A stretch of DNA of 64,000 nucleotides, from the NCBI RefSeq assembly GCF_022682495.2, contig NC_071388.1, positions 177,163,622 through 177,227,621 of the forward strand, given 5' to 3'. How positions within the stretch are numbered: position 1 is the first letter of the stretch; each line of letters starts with the position of its first letter. Shown here piece by piece: positions 12,601-23,843 of this stretch. The notes beneath the pieces are model-generated. The model made no database searches and was not told the DNA's origin. It was given only the letters and a program-made list of their open reading frames with translations. Made by a program: the position numbers and the translations under genes. This stretch comes from Desmodus rotundus (taxonomy: Eukaryota; Chordata; Mammalia; Chiroptera; Phyllostomidae).

Positions 12601-14495
12601 ATTAACAACATAGAACTTGAATCAACAGAGTACTTCTGGTCTCATTTGCTTCACAATTCCTCTTTCATTAAAGCTGATTCCCTGTTAAAAGCAAAGCTAA
12701 CATAACTAACTTTCTTTCTTCAAAGAAGGGATTTATGTTATTCTGCTTCCACAACTCTATAAATCATATTATTCAAACTATACTTTCTAAGCCACATGTC
12801 TAGGCTTCCAGTCTGTAGAGTGTATAAAGCTCGTAGCCTCACTGTCACCCTTTTCTATCTTCAAATCCGCACTCTTGGCCTGTGATAAACATGCATTCTC
12901 ACACAGATACACATTCTCACATATACTCACAAATGGCAAACACAAATGTGGCAGATAACAAAAAATCAAAATGCAGCAGTTGGACATGCTCACTCTCTCT
13001 GACTCTATCTGAAATCTGGCCTGGATTCCTTCTATGGCTTTCAGGCTAGTAGCTCCTGCTCTAGATAATGCTAATGAACTAGAGAAATACTGTTTGAGAT
13101 GACTTTTTTTTTTTGCAAGAACAGCCCCTTGTCAGAAGGCACCTTTCCAGAAGAGGTGGGGAGATATGTACAAAGCAATGGCCATGTATCAAAGATTTAC
13201 AGAAGCCTCTGGACTCAGATGAGCACAGGTCAAGAGACCAACCAGGAACAAAGGAATTCAGATATTTCTCCCTCTTCCTTGGGTCCCTCTCCATGCCTAG
13301 CTGTCTAGGTTCCTCACCCACTTTTGGCCTGACCCTCCTCCCATCCCTTGACATGAAAAAGTGCCTGAATTCTGGGCTCTCTCAGATAGATTTGTAGCTC
13401 TCTTAAAGCTACAAGGCACTCTCCATCTTCTCGAGCTGACACCTTCTTGAACGATAAACCTTTCCTTAGTCCAAACTGACATTTTGAATATTGGCCTTTG
13501 AAGTGTAAGGCACATGAACCTTGAACTGTTAACAAAAGCATAACTTTCAGCAGACAATTTCATCATCTATTTTTGTTCATATTTCTATCAAAAGGATTGC
13601 TAGTTTATTTTAATAACGCCTGCTGTTAGCTCCCTAAATCTGACTTGCTTATGCAAAAAGAGAATTTATTATGAATATTGCAATAGTTCCCGTAACTGAT
13701 GGACATGCTGAACAATTAGTTCCCGGGGAGCTGCAGGAGACACCAGGGCACCTTCTTTTGAGTGAGTTCATTCAAACCAATCTCAGTCTTCTCTGTAGTC
13801 TACTCAAATTTCACATTATTGAACAAATCATCTGGCTAATTTAACTAGAATCAAATGCCCCCTTCCTATCTTCAAAATAAAAAGAGGCTGCTCCAGAAAA
13901 AATAACAATAATTTGGCAGTACCAAAAGTTGGAGTGGATGTGAGTCAGCTAAAAACAGGGAACGTCCACCCTATTCCAACCCTTTCTCTTTCCAGTAACC
14001 TCATATCTCCTTCTACATTATAGACCCAAATATCCCCAATTCAACATTTTTTAACTACTGCATTTAAAACTAAGAACTCCACGTCTTCCTCAAAGAAAGA
14101 AAACTCAAAGTTTCTGCTCAAGTTGCTAAAACTGGCTTGACTTACTCCTGACCAATCATGTGGAACACATTTTCCTGGAGACAGTGATTGGTCCAAGGAA
14201 AGGCAGAGGACCCAAGTGACCAATCATAGCTAGTGAGGCATTCCTTGTTGCCTCTACTGAATCTGAGTTTTGTTATATGTAGGCTTGAAATACTGTCAAC
14301 AACTTACTTTTTTTTTTTAACAGATTTCAAAGTATAATTTTCTTTCTTACAACAAAGTACTAACTGCCCATCTCTTGGCTTGAGGAACAGAGAATTCCAC
14401 AGGAATGATGCAGTTGGTATCAAAATATGATGAAATGGATACTAGAAAATGAAAAATCAACCAAAGACCATTGTATCCCCTACTCAAGTATGTTT
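9691..14495. other. Mostly unique DNA, no gene seen
   Basis: A long stretch without a recognisable exon or strong repeat. A (TTTA)n tract sits at 10724-10764. The 12300-12560 segment is more GC-balanced and lacks repeat signatures, so it is a candidate for sequence conservation testing, but I cannot assign it. The frames at 13079-13566 overlap on both strands and have no domain. A 15-bp unit 'aaatgtaaattatag' is tandemly repeated near 12035-12065. Confidence 0.4.
10724..10764. repeat. (TTTA)n microsatellite
   Basis: Repeated 'tatttatttatttac' units with a single interruption at about 10741. Confidence 0.85.
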
Positions 14496-15030
14496 TTAAC
14501 AGCTTTATTCAGGTAAAATTTATATACCATAATATTTATCAATTTTATGTTTAAAGTTCAATGAATTTTAGTAAATGTGTACAGCTGCGTGGTCATCATA
14601 AACTGAGTTTTACAAAATTTCCATCATCCCCGAAGTTCCCCTTTGCCCATTTGCAGTCAATCCTGTCTCCAACCCCACCCCTACACAATGCTGATCTGCT
14701 TCTTGTAAACTATAGCTTTGCCTTTTCTAGAAACTTCATATTAATGGAATCTCATATTATGGAGTTCTTGTGTCTGGTTTCTTTCACGTTCCATACTGTT
14801 TTTGAGGTTCATCCATGCTGCTGCATGTATCAGTGGTCCATTCCTTTTTGTTGCTGAGTAGCATTCAGCAAAATGGAAATATTTTGTTTATCCATTCACT
14901 GGCTGATGGACCTTTAGAATTTTCCCATGTTTTATTTGGCTATTATGACACATATAGCTCAGAATATTTACAGACAAGACTTTGTGGGCATGTCTTCATT
15001 TATCTTGGGTAGCTTCTAGAAAAGTATACT
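14496..15030 (-). repeat. Antisense L1, 3' part
   Basis: In plus-strand reading 'agctttattcaggtaaaat', then 'cttctagaaacttcatattaat', 'ggtttctttcacgttcc' and 'gttcatccatgctgctgca' follow the reverse complement of an old L1M 3' region. The VES insertion at 15031 interrupts it and it continues after 15289. Confidence 0.8.
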
Positions 15031-15288
15031 TTCTTTTTTAATCATCACCCAAGGATACATTTTTATTGATATTGAGGATATGTTTTTATTGATTTTTAGA
15101 GAGAAAGGAACAAAGAGAGAAAGAAACATCAATATGAGAGAGAATCACCGATTGGTTGGGTCCCATACACGCTCCCACCAAGGATCAAACCCGCAACCTA
15201 GGTATGTACCCTGATGGGGGATCAAATCCAGAAACTTTTGGGGGTACAGAATGACACACCAACCACCTGAGCCACCCAGCCAGGGGTA
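15031..15288 (-). mobile_element. VES SINE, antisense
   Basis: GA-rich segment, 'gatcaaacccgcaaccta', 'ggtatgtaccctgatgg', and the head end 'gagccacccagccagggg' in reverse complement. The flanking duplication is 'agaaaagtatact' before (to 15030) and 'aggaaagtatact' after (to 15300). It inserted into an antisense L1. Confidence 0.9.
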
Positions 15289-16325
15289 GGAAAGTATACT
15301 TTTAACTTGTTAAGAAATTGCCAATTGTTTTCCAAAGTAACTATATCAGCACTGTTTGAAAGTTCAAGTTCATCCACATCCTTGACGATATTTGGTATTG
15401 TTTCTTTTTAATTATTGTCATTCTAGTTGGCACATAATGCTATCTCATTGTGTTAAAATTTGCATTTCCCAGTGACTATATTTACTATTTGTTTAGTTTC
15501 TTTGGTGAAGTGTCGACTCAAATCTTACACCCATCTTTGAAGTGGGTCATTTGTTTTCTTATTCTCGTATTATAGTTCTAACTATACTCTGGATGCAAGT
15601 TTTTTTTATCATGTATATTATTTGCAAACATTGTACTTTCTGCCAATCTATCACTTATCTTTTTGTTTTCATGATGAAGTATTTTGAATAATAAAAGGAC
15701 CATAATTTTGTCAAATTTTATCTTTTTTCCCCTTTAATAGTTAGTGCTTTTGGTATCATATGTAAGCAATCTTTTGAGTAAGCCAAAATTATGAAGACTT
15801 TCTCCTATGCTTTTTCTAGTTTATAGTTTGAGTCTTCACATTTAGGTCTGTGATCATTTTGGGGTTAATTTGTTCCTAATGATGAGAAGTAAAGGTCTAA
15901 GTTATTTTGTTTCATATAGATATCCATTTGTTCTAGCACCATTTGTTTAAAAGATTATGCCTTCTCTTGAATTACATTGGTAACTTTATTGAAAATCAAG
16001 TGACCAGGAATACATACATGAGTTTATTTCTGGACTCCATTCTGTTTCATTGTCATTCATTGTCATTCATGTTTATTCTTATGTCTTGATTACTTACGCT
16101 TTCAATTGGGTTTTAAATTTGTCAGTGTAAATTTTCCAGACTTGTTCTTCTTCTTCAAAAGTGTTTTAGGTATTCTAAAGCCCTTGCACTTTCATGTTAG
16201 TTTTTGGAAGAGTTTGTTCATTTCTACCAAAAACTGTTTGGAATTTGGTAGAAATTGTGTTGTATCTATAGAGCCATTAGAGGAAAAAAACTGTTATTTT
16301 AACAGTAGTGAGGCATTCCGTTCAT
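15289..16325 (-). repeat. Antisense L1, ORF2 part
   Basis: Continuation of the same L1: 'gttttccaaagtaactat', 'cattctagttggcac', 'ggatgcaagttttttt', 'agcaccatttgtttaaaag' and 'ggactccattctgtttc' follow the reverse complement of L1 ORF2. It is saturated with stops and indels, so it is a dead fossil. Confidence 0.8.
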
Positions 16326-17074
16326 GAACCCTCTATGAACCCGTTCATAGTAAAACCCTCTATTTATTTAGGTGTCATGCAAGAGTCACAAATAGTGTGA
16401 CTGTTTGCTCAAATCTGAATGAAGGTGCTTATGCTTTAGTAAATACAATGACTACTCATCTCTTAAGAGCTAAGCAAATGAAAAATGCTTGAATTTCTGT
16501 TTCTGTGTGTATATGGTATGTGTGCTGTGAAGGGAGAGTTTTTGTTGAGTGTATTCTCCTTCCAAGACCTCTGAACATCTTTTTAAATAAATTGCTTTGC
16601 ATAGGGGTAATAGGAACTTTGAAGAAGAGTTTTTCTTCAAGAAGAACCAAGAAAGAAGGATGGATGAAGTGAAGAAGACATTGTTTTCTTTATTGCTCAG
16701 CACAGTCCCTCAACCTGACCTATTTTTGAGGGTCGCTAAAGGCAGAAGCCTACTGAGGGAACTACACTGGTTCACCAGACAACACCGTTGGCTCCTTGAG
16801 GAGTCCCACTTAGTTAGTATAGAGGAAATGGCCTACATGTTTGTATTTCAGGAGAGGATGCCCCACCTAAGTACAATATTATCCCGTATGGGGAACTTTA
16901 ATTGGAACAAGAAAAGTCAGCCTCTACATAGTAGTTGAACTCACTCACTCTCTCTTTCTCTCTCTCTCTCTTTCACACAAACACTTGTGGGCACACGAGT
17001 CCTATAATTTTGCTTGCCATCGTGTATATTCAGGACAGCATAGAATAACACATGAATGAGAGCAAAAATGCTGG
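16326..17074. other. Unassigned DNA with a CT microsatellite
   Basis: A (CT)n-rich tract lies at 16940-16975. The 113-codon plus frame at 16597-16938 shows no domain, no splice context and no similarity that I recognise. Confidence 0.45.
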
Positions 17075-17200
17075 TTTGGGCCCTGCCCTGTTATTCCCAG
17101 TAAGTTGATCAACTCTCTGGGCCTCAGCTTCCTACTCTCTTAGAAGAGGAAATTGGACCACATAATATTTTAAAACCATCGCAGCTCTAACCATCTCGAA
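17075..17200 (+). repeat. MIR SINE fragment
   Basis: 'gatcaactctctgggcctc' and 'agcttcctactctcttag' correspond to the MIR core and the 'cctcagtttcctcatctgt' landmark. Diverged. Confidence 0.5.
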
Positions 17201-18178
17201 TGCAAAGAGCTACCCAGCTCACACTTTGCCAAAGGAATTGTAACTCTTAAAAGAATTCTGCTTGTAATTTAAAAAAAGAAAAGAATCCAAAGCATATTTT
17301 ATTCTCTGGATGTTCTAAATTAATGTTTAAGAAATTCCTCTTTTTTTTTTTTAAGTGCTTCTTGCCCTTCAGGCAAAGAAAATTCTGTGTCCTCATCTGT
17401 TGGCTGGCCCTTTTCAAGGCGCAATGCATCCTTAACTTCTAACTTCGGCTGGCACTCGTTTTCCCCTTTTCCTATTGTAAAAGCTTTCTAAAATCTTGTT
17501 TGCAGAGTAATGAAGAAAACATTGCCGTTTGCAAGACTGCTTGTTACTTCTGAATACACTCTATCAACATACTGCCACTTCATCTTATTTAGACCCACCA
17601 ACCGCTTCGTGTAAGGATACTGATGTCCACATCTATCTCCCGGAGACAGGCAGAGAAATGAATCTCTTTTCCTGTTTCAAAAAAGAGCTGATGAGCTTTA
17701 GTAGTGCTTGTCTTCACTGAAGGGTGATAACCTTGAAAATGAAAGTTAAGAGAGATGGATACAATTAGGTGCATGGTCTTCTCCATTCTATATCACAATT
17801 GGTTTTCTTTCATCGTTTAACATGTGGAAGTTTTCTGTTGTCCACACTGATGTTTCTAAAGCCAAATTTAAAGTTACATTTTATTTAGAAAATATAAGTG
17901 CATCATGCTGTGACTCTTCTGCAAAAATATAATTCTGCGGTTAAGCCTAAAATGGATTAAAATACAATTCCTATATTTTCCATCTTATCCACTACTCTTC
18001 CTACGTTATCCATGCCATTTTTTTTTCTTCTTTCACATTTTTGGACCCCATGTTATATCATTTTCACAGAGCCTTGAAATTCCCTAAAATAATTTTCCCT
18101 GATTATGAGCCAACATTTAGAATTCTAATTACTCAAGTAAAAGAATAGGTGAATTTAATAGTTTTATTAATAACCTGT
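17201..18178. other. Unassigned AT-rich DNA
   Basis: Nothing recognised. The small frames at 17529-17720 and 17589-17786 overlap on opposite strands. Confidence 0.4.
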
Positions 18179-18534
18179 TGCTATAGATTGAAAATGTTTG
18201 TGTCCCCTCAAAGTTGAAATCCTAATCTTCAATGTCAGAGTACTAGGAGGTGGGGGTTCTTTGGGAAGTGACTAGATCATGAGGACTTTGCCCCTCTGAA
18301 TGGGATTAGTGCCCTTTCAGAGGCCCCAGAGAGCTCCCCGCCCCCTCTGCCATGTGAGGACACAGTGAGAAGACAGCCATCTATGAACCAGGAAGCAGGT
18401 CCTCGTCAGACAACAAATATGCCTGTGACTTGATCTTGGACTCGTCAGCCTCCAGAGCTCTGAGAAATAAATATGTCTTTATAAGGCACCCAGTGTATGG
18501 TGTTCTGCTACAGCAGCCTGAACTGACTAAGACA
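18179..18534 (+). mobile_element. MST/MLT1-type MaLR LTR (solo)
   Basis: The full pattern of the family can be followed: 'tgctatagattgaaaatg', 'gtgtcccctcaaag', 'gaggtgggggttctttggg', 'agtgactagatcatgagg', 'gggattagtgccctttc', 'gccatgtgaggacacag', 'catctatgaaccaggaagc', 'gatcttggactcgtcag', the polyadenylation signal 'aataaata', and the end 'gaactgactaagaca'. It is non-coding with no internal ERVL sequence next to it. Confidence 0.85.
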
Positions 18535-19459
18535 TGTGTTTATTAAGGTCCCCTTGTGACTCAGAGTGCCTTAAGAAAGAGCTTCCCCTAACAGAACAAG
18601 AAGCCAGGCGCAGAGCCTGGGCCATCAGACGAGAGCAGCACTGCTGAGTCCAGTGCTGTGTCTGTGGCTCGGCTTGTCTCAGGGCTAGCTCCCCAAGGTG
18701 CAAAAGGCGGAAGAGTCCACAAGCAAAAATAAAGGTTAACTCAAATGAAAGAAAGACAGTCTTTCCCAATGTGTAGCCCAACAAGGTGCAGCCATAGCCT
18801 CGAGCCAATTGCTCAGAGGGGCGGCAGCCAGCAGGCATAAACTGGGGCCAGGCACACACCCTGACGGTTCATTCTAGAGGGGACATCCTCTGTGGCAGCC
18901 TTGCTACTCTCCCCTCTCAGCTACAGCTACCTGCCATTCTTGCATGCCTCTCTCCATGGGTGAGCTTAGTCAATCCAGGATCGGTGGCAGGCAGGACTGA
19001 ATCGAATCCTGTGGATGCATGTCAGAGGGGCCTTGGAGACCAGGTTCCCTCTGGCTTCTCCCATCTTTCTGCAGCTAGTTGGCACTGGCAGGGCTCTGAG
19101 CACCAACAGGGTTTGTGAGTCAGCACCCACCCACAGCTGAATGTTGTTGCTTGTTCTCAGTGGGAGCCAAGTGAGGATGAAATATCTTTGTGGGCTTAAT
19201 CTGGCCTGCAGGCTGTATTTAGCCACCCCTGCTCCAGCCCTGAATTACTTCATAGTGATACAGGAATGTCTAAAAAGTACACTACCTGGTTTTGGCTCAG
19301 AAATTGATATTATACTTTAAGTGTACTATCTTAATAAAATACATACCATCTTTATTCTCTTCATACCATTTGTACAGAGCTAATGATCTTGTACATGGAG
19401 GTCTTTCTTTGGCATAAATTGTTTTCAATCTTTCTATCTCACACCTCCACAAAATAATT
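18535..19459. other. Unassigned DNA between LTR and mariner
   Basis: A GC-richer stretch. Minus frames at 18527-18859 (110 codons) and 18966-19226 have no recognisable domain. A fragment near 19190-19240 ('ctggcctgcaggctgtatt') resembles the end of a hAT element but is too short to call. Confidence 0.35.
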
Positions 19460-20016
19460 TTGGATTGCCCAAAAAGTCTTTTTATTTTTTTCTGTAAAAT
19501 AAAAGACACACTTTTCATTTTCACCAACAACTTTATTGATTTGGATAATTTTTTTGTATGTCAGCCATCTCCCACATGGTATCTAACATTGATTGTTCTC
19601 GATTAGTGCCTCAATGTGATCATTATCAACTTCAACTGGTCTACCCGACCGTGGAGCATTGTCCAGAGAGAAATCTCCAGCACGAAATTTCTCAAACCAC
19701 TTTTGACATGTTCGATCAGTCACAGCACCTTCCCCATACACTGCACAAATCACTTTTTGCATTTCAGTTGCATTTTTACCCTCCTTGAAATAATAAAGCA
19801 TAATATGCCAAAAACGTTGTATATTTTCTTCCATCTTCAATATTAAAGTAGCTGCACGAAAATTCACCAATTTCGATAAGTTTTTTTAAGTGCACGCTGA
19901 CATGACAGCTGTCACTATACAATCGAACAAAATTGCTTTGAAGGAAGTTAAAGACAACTAAGCACCATGAGAGCCATCTTACAGAAAAAAACAAACGAAA
20001 TTTTTGGACAACCCAA
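19460..20016 (-). mobile_element. Internally deleted mariner DNA transposon
   Basis: Terminal inverted repeats: plus-strand left end 'ttggattgcccaaaaagtc', and right end 'gaaatttttggacaaccca', whose reverse complement is 'tgggttgtccaaaaatttc'. A TA lies at the right boundary. The element reads on the minus strand. The 5' part carries the transposase N-terminus. It then jumps to the 3' terminal region ('aaagttgttggtgaaaatg') at about 19555-19580, so roughly 0.7 kb of the 1.3 kb expected for the family is missing. Confidence 0.85.
19583..19870 (-). pseudogene. Mariner transposase N-terminal remnant
   Basis: A 95-codon frame with the DNA-binding part of a mariner transposase. The stretch from RFWHIMLYYF to KNATEMQKVICAVYGEGAV is the first helix-turn-helix. 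The segment CQKWFEKFRAGDFSLDNAP is the family's conserved WFxKFxxGDxSLxDxxRSGRP region, followed by VEVDNDHIEALIENNQ. Translation ends just where the second helix-turn-helix (about RYTxREIADIL) should start. That motif is still faintly visible out of frame. The catalytic DDD/E domain is absent, so the product could at most bind DNA. The upstream methionine in MENIQRF-like context is probably the original start. Known mammalian relatives are the Hsmar/SETMAR group, but this copy belongs to a separate lineage. Confidence 0.88.
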
Positions 20017-20319
20017 TATTAAGTCTAATAGATATTCCAGGAGGTAGCTTTGAACAATGTAAATTATAACTTTCCCTAAAATAGCACAATCTAAAATATA
20101 AAGATATGAGATTTCGTAACAAGGTTTTAAGATTCTTAGAGCTATAGCACAGGGCTGGACATAGAGTAACATCTTAATAAGTAATGTTTGAGTTTAATTT
20201 TGATGAATTAAATGGACTGAAATATCTGTTTTACAGTTTGTAGGTTTGTTTGTTAACAGCATGGCGAGGTCATATACTAGAAGAGAAAGAGCTTGGAAGA
20301 AGTTCCTTTGAAGAACACA
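20017..20319. other. Unassigned AT-rich DNA
   Basis: No recognisable element or exon. Confidence 0.4.
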
Positions 20320-20440
20320 GATTCAAATTTTACCTCCTTTGCACAGTGTATAACCTTGGGGGGAAATCATAAAATAGAGGTAATAAACTATATCTCTCTG
20401 GGATATCGTAATGATAAATTAAATAAGTATGTAAATTACC
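20320..20440 (+). repeat. MIR SINE fragment
   Basis: 'acagattcaaattttacc', 'gtataaccttgggggga' and 'aataaactatatctctctg' follow the MIR middle region. Diverged. Confidence 0.45.
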
Positions 20441-20799
20441 TAATATGTTTGGTTCAGTGGAAGGTAACTATCTTTTTTTAAGTCATAAAGAAGAGCTTTA
20501 TGGCTATATGGAATGAAGATTAAAAGGTCAGCATCTGTCACTTCTGTACACTCTTATCCAAGAGCAGATGACAGCCACTTTCCGGGGTCTCTGTAAGAGG
20601 TCTCTTCAGTTGGGAAACAGTGTCAGTTATAGTGTAAAAAATGGAAGCTCTTGACGGTATCTAAGCCTCGGCTTCTACAGTCAAGTCACAGAAACATCAG
20701 TGTGCCATTTCACTACCAAAGAAAACTTACAAGCAGTCCTTTGTTTAAATGTGACAGATGCCATTTGGCCAGGAACATCTGGAAGGAAGGCCATACGTA

Positions 20800-20915
20800 G
20801 TGAGACAATCCTCGTATTCCGGGTTCAAGTTTGGTCCACAGGACCAGTCAAGTACCACAAGGTACTTAAGTTCACTGCACTTCCGTTTCTTCATGTACAA
20901 AATGAAACCAATTCC
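20800..20915 (+). repeat. MIR SINE fragment, 5' half
   Basis: 'attccgggttcaagtttgg' through 'tttcttcatgtacaaaatg' matches the MIR order of B-box region, core and 'tcctcatctgtaaaatg' landmark. Confidence 0.5.
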
Positions 20916-21014
20916 TGTTCTTCTTACACTATTTTATTGATTATTATCATCATCTGCTCTGCCTTAAACTGCTTGGGCTTAATACGGGTCTCCTCAGCTC
21001 CATGTCAGGGGTCA

Positions 21015-21190
21015 CTTGTATCGCCTCATATAATCCTTACGCCAACCTAAAGCAGTAACTGTGATCCCAGTTTCACAGAGGAGAAAACTGAAACCCTGAG
21101 AAGTTAATTATCTTACACACCAAGGGTAGTGGCTGAGCAGGAATCCAACTTCAAAGCCCACAGTCTCAGCTATTCTAAGCTGCCTCCTGG
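21015..21190 (+). repeat. MIR SINE fragment, 3' half
   Basis: 'ccagtttcacagaggag', 'gaaactgaaaccctgag', 'gtggctgagcaggaatcc' and 'caaagcccacagtctcag' is a well-preserved MIR 3' half in sense orientation. Confidence 0.7.
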
Positions 21191-22624
21191 AAAAGGTAGG
21201 CTTTGGGTGCCCAGCACTCATTCAACAGGCATGTTAAGGACCATGTACAGAGTCAAATAGCCATTTGCATCCACCCCAGAAGAGTTAACTGAACCCTGGG
21301 CCTACAGCAAGTGGGGTAATTTCCTGACAGGATGTGAGACCACAAGAGACACAGCCACAACCCGAGTTACCCACAGTAGGTGGGCTGGCGATAGTCAATC
21401 TGTCTTGCCAGAAGGCATAACTTCTTCTGTGCTTTGTAAGCCCCTTTCCCTCTGTTTCCATTAAAGTGCTGTTAAAAGAAAAACACTTATTTACTTTACT
21501 ACCTTTAGTCAGAAAGAAAATCGCATTTTACTTGGTTTCAAATAGCTGAATGTAATGCTACAGTGCAAAAAATAAGGCCTTTCTTAAATTACAAAAATGA
21601 TAAATTTGGGGGGGCTTTCTTACGAATATGCATGATACATTGCTTTCACAATTTGAGCCTAGAATTTTTAAAACTCCAAAGTAGTTGCCTAATGCCATTT
21701 TACGTAAAAGAACTAGACTGAAAATTGGGTCTCCTCACTCCCAGTCCTGTGCTTGCTCTTTCCACTGTAAGAATGCCCTTCTTTTACTTTGCTAGTTTTA
21801 ATTCCCTGCCTGAAGGAGAAAAATCTTGTACTGCTTTCTTCCTCTCTGCCAAATTTCTATTGATTGGTTGGTGATGAACTAGTAAAAGCTTGATGAGAAT
21901 GCTATCTAGGCCTTCAGTGTCAAGATCAAGGGAAGCTTATAAAGAGATGCCTTTCATCTTTTCCTAAAGTCAGTGCCTTAGTTAATTACTCCTTGTCCAG
22001 AGGCAGTGAGTCCCCCAGATGAGGCGCCCTGACTCGGGGAACTCTGGCCCTAGCTCTGGCAGCTCATTAAGGATACCGTCTACCACAAAGTGACTTTTGA
22101 ACACACTAAGTAGGAAGAATCAAATGATTTCTGCAGTGACAGGGTCAGCTGGATCAGAGCCTGAGCCTTGAAATAAATCAGATATTGAAGGAGTAAACAA
22201 CAAAAGAAGCTGAAGACAGATTGAATACAGACACGGTGCTTTTATCTGTCAGCCAGCAAGCTGCCAACTTTCTCTTTTGCAAACAGACATTGTGTTTCTG
22301 AGCTGCCATCTTATCACATTGCAGGTTACTTGCCCACACCCCTTGCTGGTTTGTGAACTCGTGGAGAGCAAGGACTTTGTCATGCATATTTTTATTCCAT
22401 ACTTTGCAATGCATTGCCTTTTATATGGTGGACGTTTGATGTATGAAAAAAATAAAGGAAGAAAAGAACAAAAACTCTCTGCCTTACATCCTAAAGAAAG
22501 TTATAATGAAAGCTTTTGCTTTTCTCCCAAACTATTTAAAACCATGATAGAAAAAAATTAACGGATTTTTTCTGGATAAAAGAAGTGGTAAGAATGGGGA
22601 ATTGTAGAAGTAAATAAGGGGCTA
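21191..22624. other. Unassigned DNA, no gene seen
   Basis: A GC-balanced stretch at 21960-22160 lacks repeat signatures. No splice-supported open exon was found. The frame 22277-22561 has no domain. Confidence 0.4.
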
Positions 22625-22805
22625 CCTTGGACCAAACACTGTAGCATGTAATTTGCATAGCATATTATCTCATCTAAACTTTACATTAATGCCACGAATC
22701 AAGTGGTCAATTCTTGGGTTTTTTTAATAAAGAAATTGGGGCTCAGAAAGACTAAGTAACTTGTTCAAAGTCATGCCACTGAAGTGACAGAGCCTGAAAT
22801 TCAAA
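22625..22805 (+). repeat. MIR SINE
   Basis: 'ttggaccaaacactgtagc', 'tatctcatctaaacttta', 'agaaattggggctcagaaag', 'taacttgttcaaagtcatg' and 'gagcctgaaattcaaac' follow the MIR 3' half closely. Confidence 0.75.
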
Positions 22806-22969
22806 CTACACACGAAAATATTGTCTAGACATCATTAACAGCATTCTAGCAACAAGCATTTCTATCATTCCAGCATGACCAACACTATTACTTCTTCTCC
22901 CATTGGCATACACTTTTTTTAAGACACTAATTTGAAAAAGATGGAGATTCACCCTCCTGGCTATAACAA

Positions 22970-22970
<1 letters not shown>

Positions 22971-23052
<82 letters not shown>

Positions 23053-23054
23053 AT
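22971..23054. repeat. Compound microsatellite (CA)n(AAAT)n
   Basis: About 19 CA dinucleotides (22971-23009) run directly into about 11 AAAT units (23011-23054). Both tracts are nearly pure and so probably polymorphic. Confidence 0.95.
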
Positions 23055-23458
23055 TCAACAACAGTTTTCAAGACATTGGGCATCAGGCAATGAAGTAAAG
23101 TGGTTCCTGAGAGCTGGGAAACAAATCATGTGAGCCCTGTAACTCCTGACTTACTGCCTTCAGAGAATTTCCAGTCATGGCATAAAGAAGGGGCTTCCAG
23201 GAACAGCCCAGTGAATGGCCCACGTTGAGGAGACAGAGCAGAGGAAGACCCAAGGCAGGGAAAGTTTGCAAGGCAGAGTATGAGAGAGGAGAGAGCTTCA
23301 CAAAGAACTCCAGAGATTTGCAGAGGGCCTCCTATAGTATTTAGCAGAGTATTCATCAGTACAGGCACGTGAGAAAGTTACTCCTGGCTGGGAGAGAATC
23401 TCTAGAGGTTTAAAGAAGAGTGTCCAACTCTCACACTCAACAGCAGAACTAGCCTGTC

Positions 23459-23843
23459 CAGTTGGCCCTTGAAAAACATGGGGGATAGGGCACTGACCCC
23501 CTGTGTAGTCAAAAATCCACATAGAATTTATGACTCCCCCAAAACTTAACTATAATCTTCCCTTCGTATCTGCAGGGACTGGTTCCAGGACACCCTGCAG
23601 ATACCCAGATCTGCAGACGCTCAAGTCCCTTTCATAGAATGGCATGGAAAAGCGCATGCAGTCGGCCTTCTGCTTCTGCCGACTCCCAGCCGGGAATCAA
23701 AAATGCTGTGTTTGATCTTTGGTCGCTTGAATCCATGAATGGAAACCCCACGGATACATAGGGCCAACTACACATTTATTTTTAAAAATGTACGTATAAG
23801 TGGATCCATTCAGTTCAAACTCATGCTGTTCAAGGGTAAACGA
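23459..23843. mobile_element. Tigger2-like pogo element with nested insertion
   Basis: Left end 'cagttggcccttgaaaaaca' and the internal 'gtcaaaaatccacatag' and 'ccaaaacttaactataat' belong to a non-autonomous pogo/Tigger element. The right end is 'cagttcaaactcatgctgtt' followed by 'caagggtaaacga', a degraded inverse of the left end. It is split by another element at 23553-23770. Confidence 0.75.
23553..23770 (+). mobile_element. MER2/Tigger1-like element nested in the Tigger2-like copy
   Basis: 'ccttcgtatctgcaggg', 'ctggttccaggacacc', 'cagacgctcaagtccct' and the end 'cacggatacatagggccaac' match the MER2/Tigger1 order. The sequence on both sides belongs to the outer element, so this one inserted later. 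Its centre is shortened. Confidence 0.75.

Noticed and set aside
18527..18859. 110-codon minus-strand frame
   Set aside because: Unknown composition-driven frame next to an LTR, without domain or splice context.
22806..23009. Cysteine/valine-repeat minus frame
   Set aside because: Translation of the (CA)n microsatellite.
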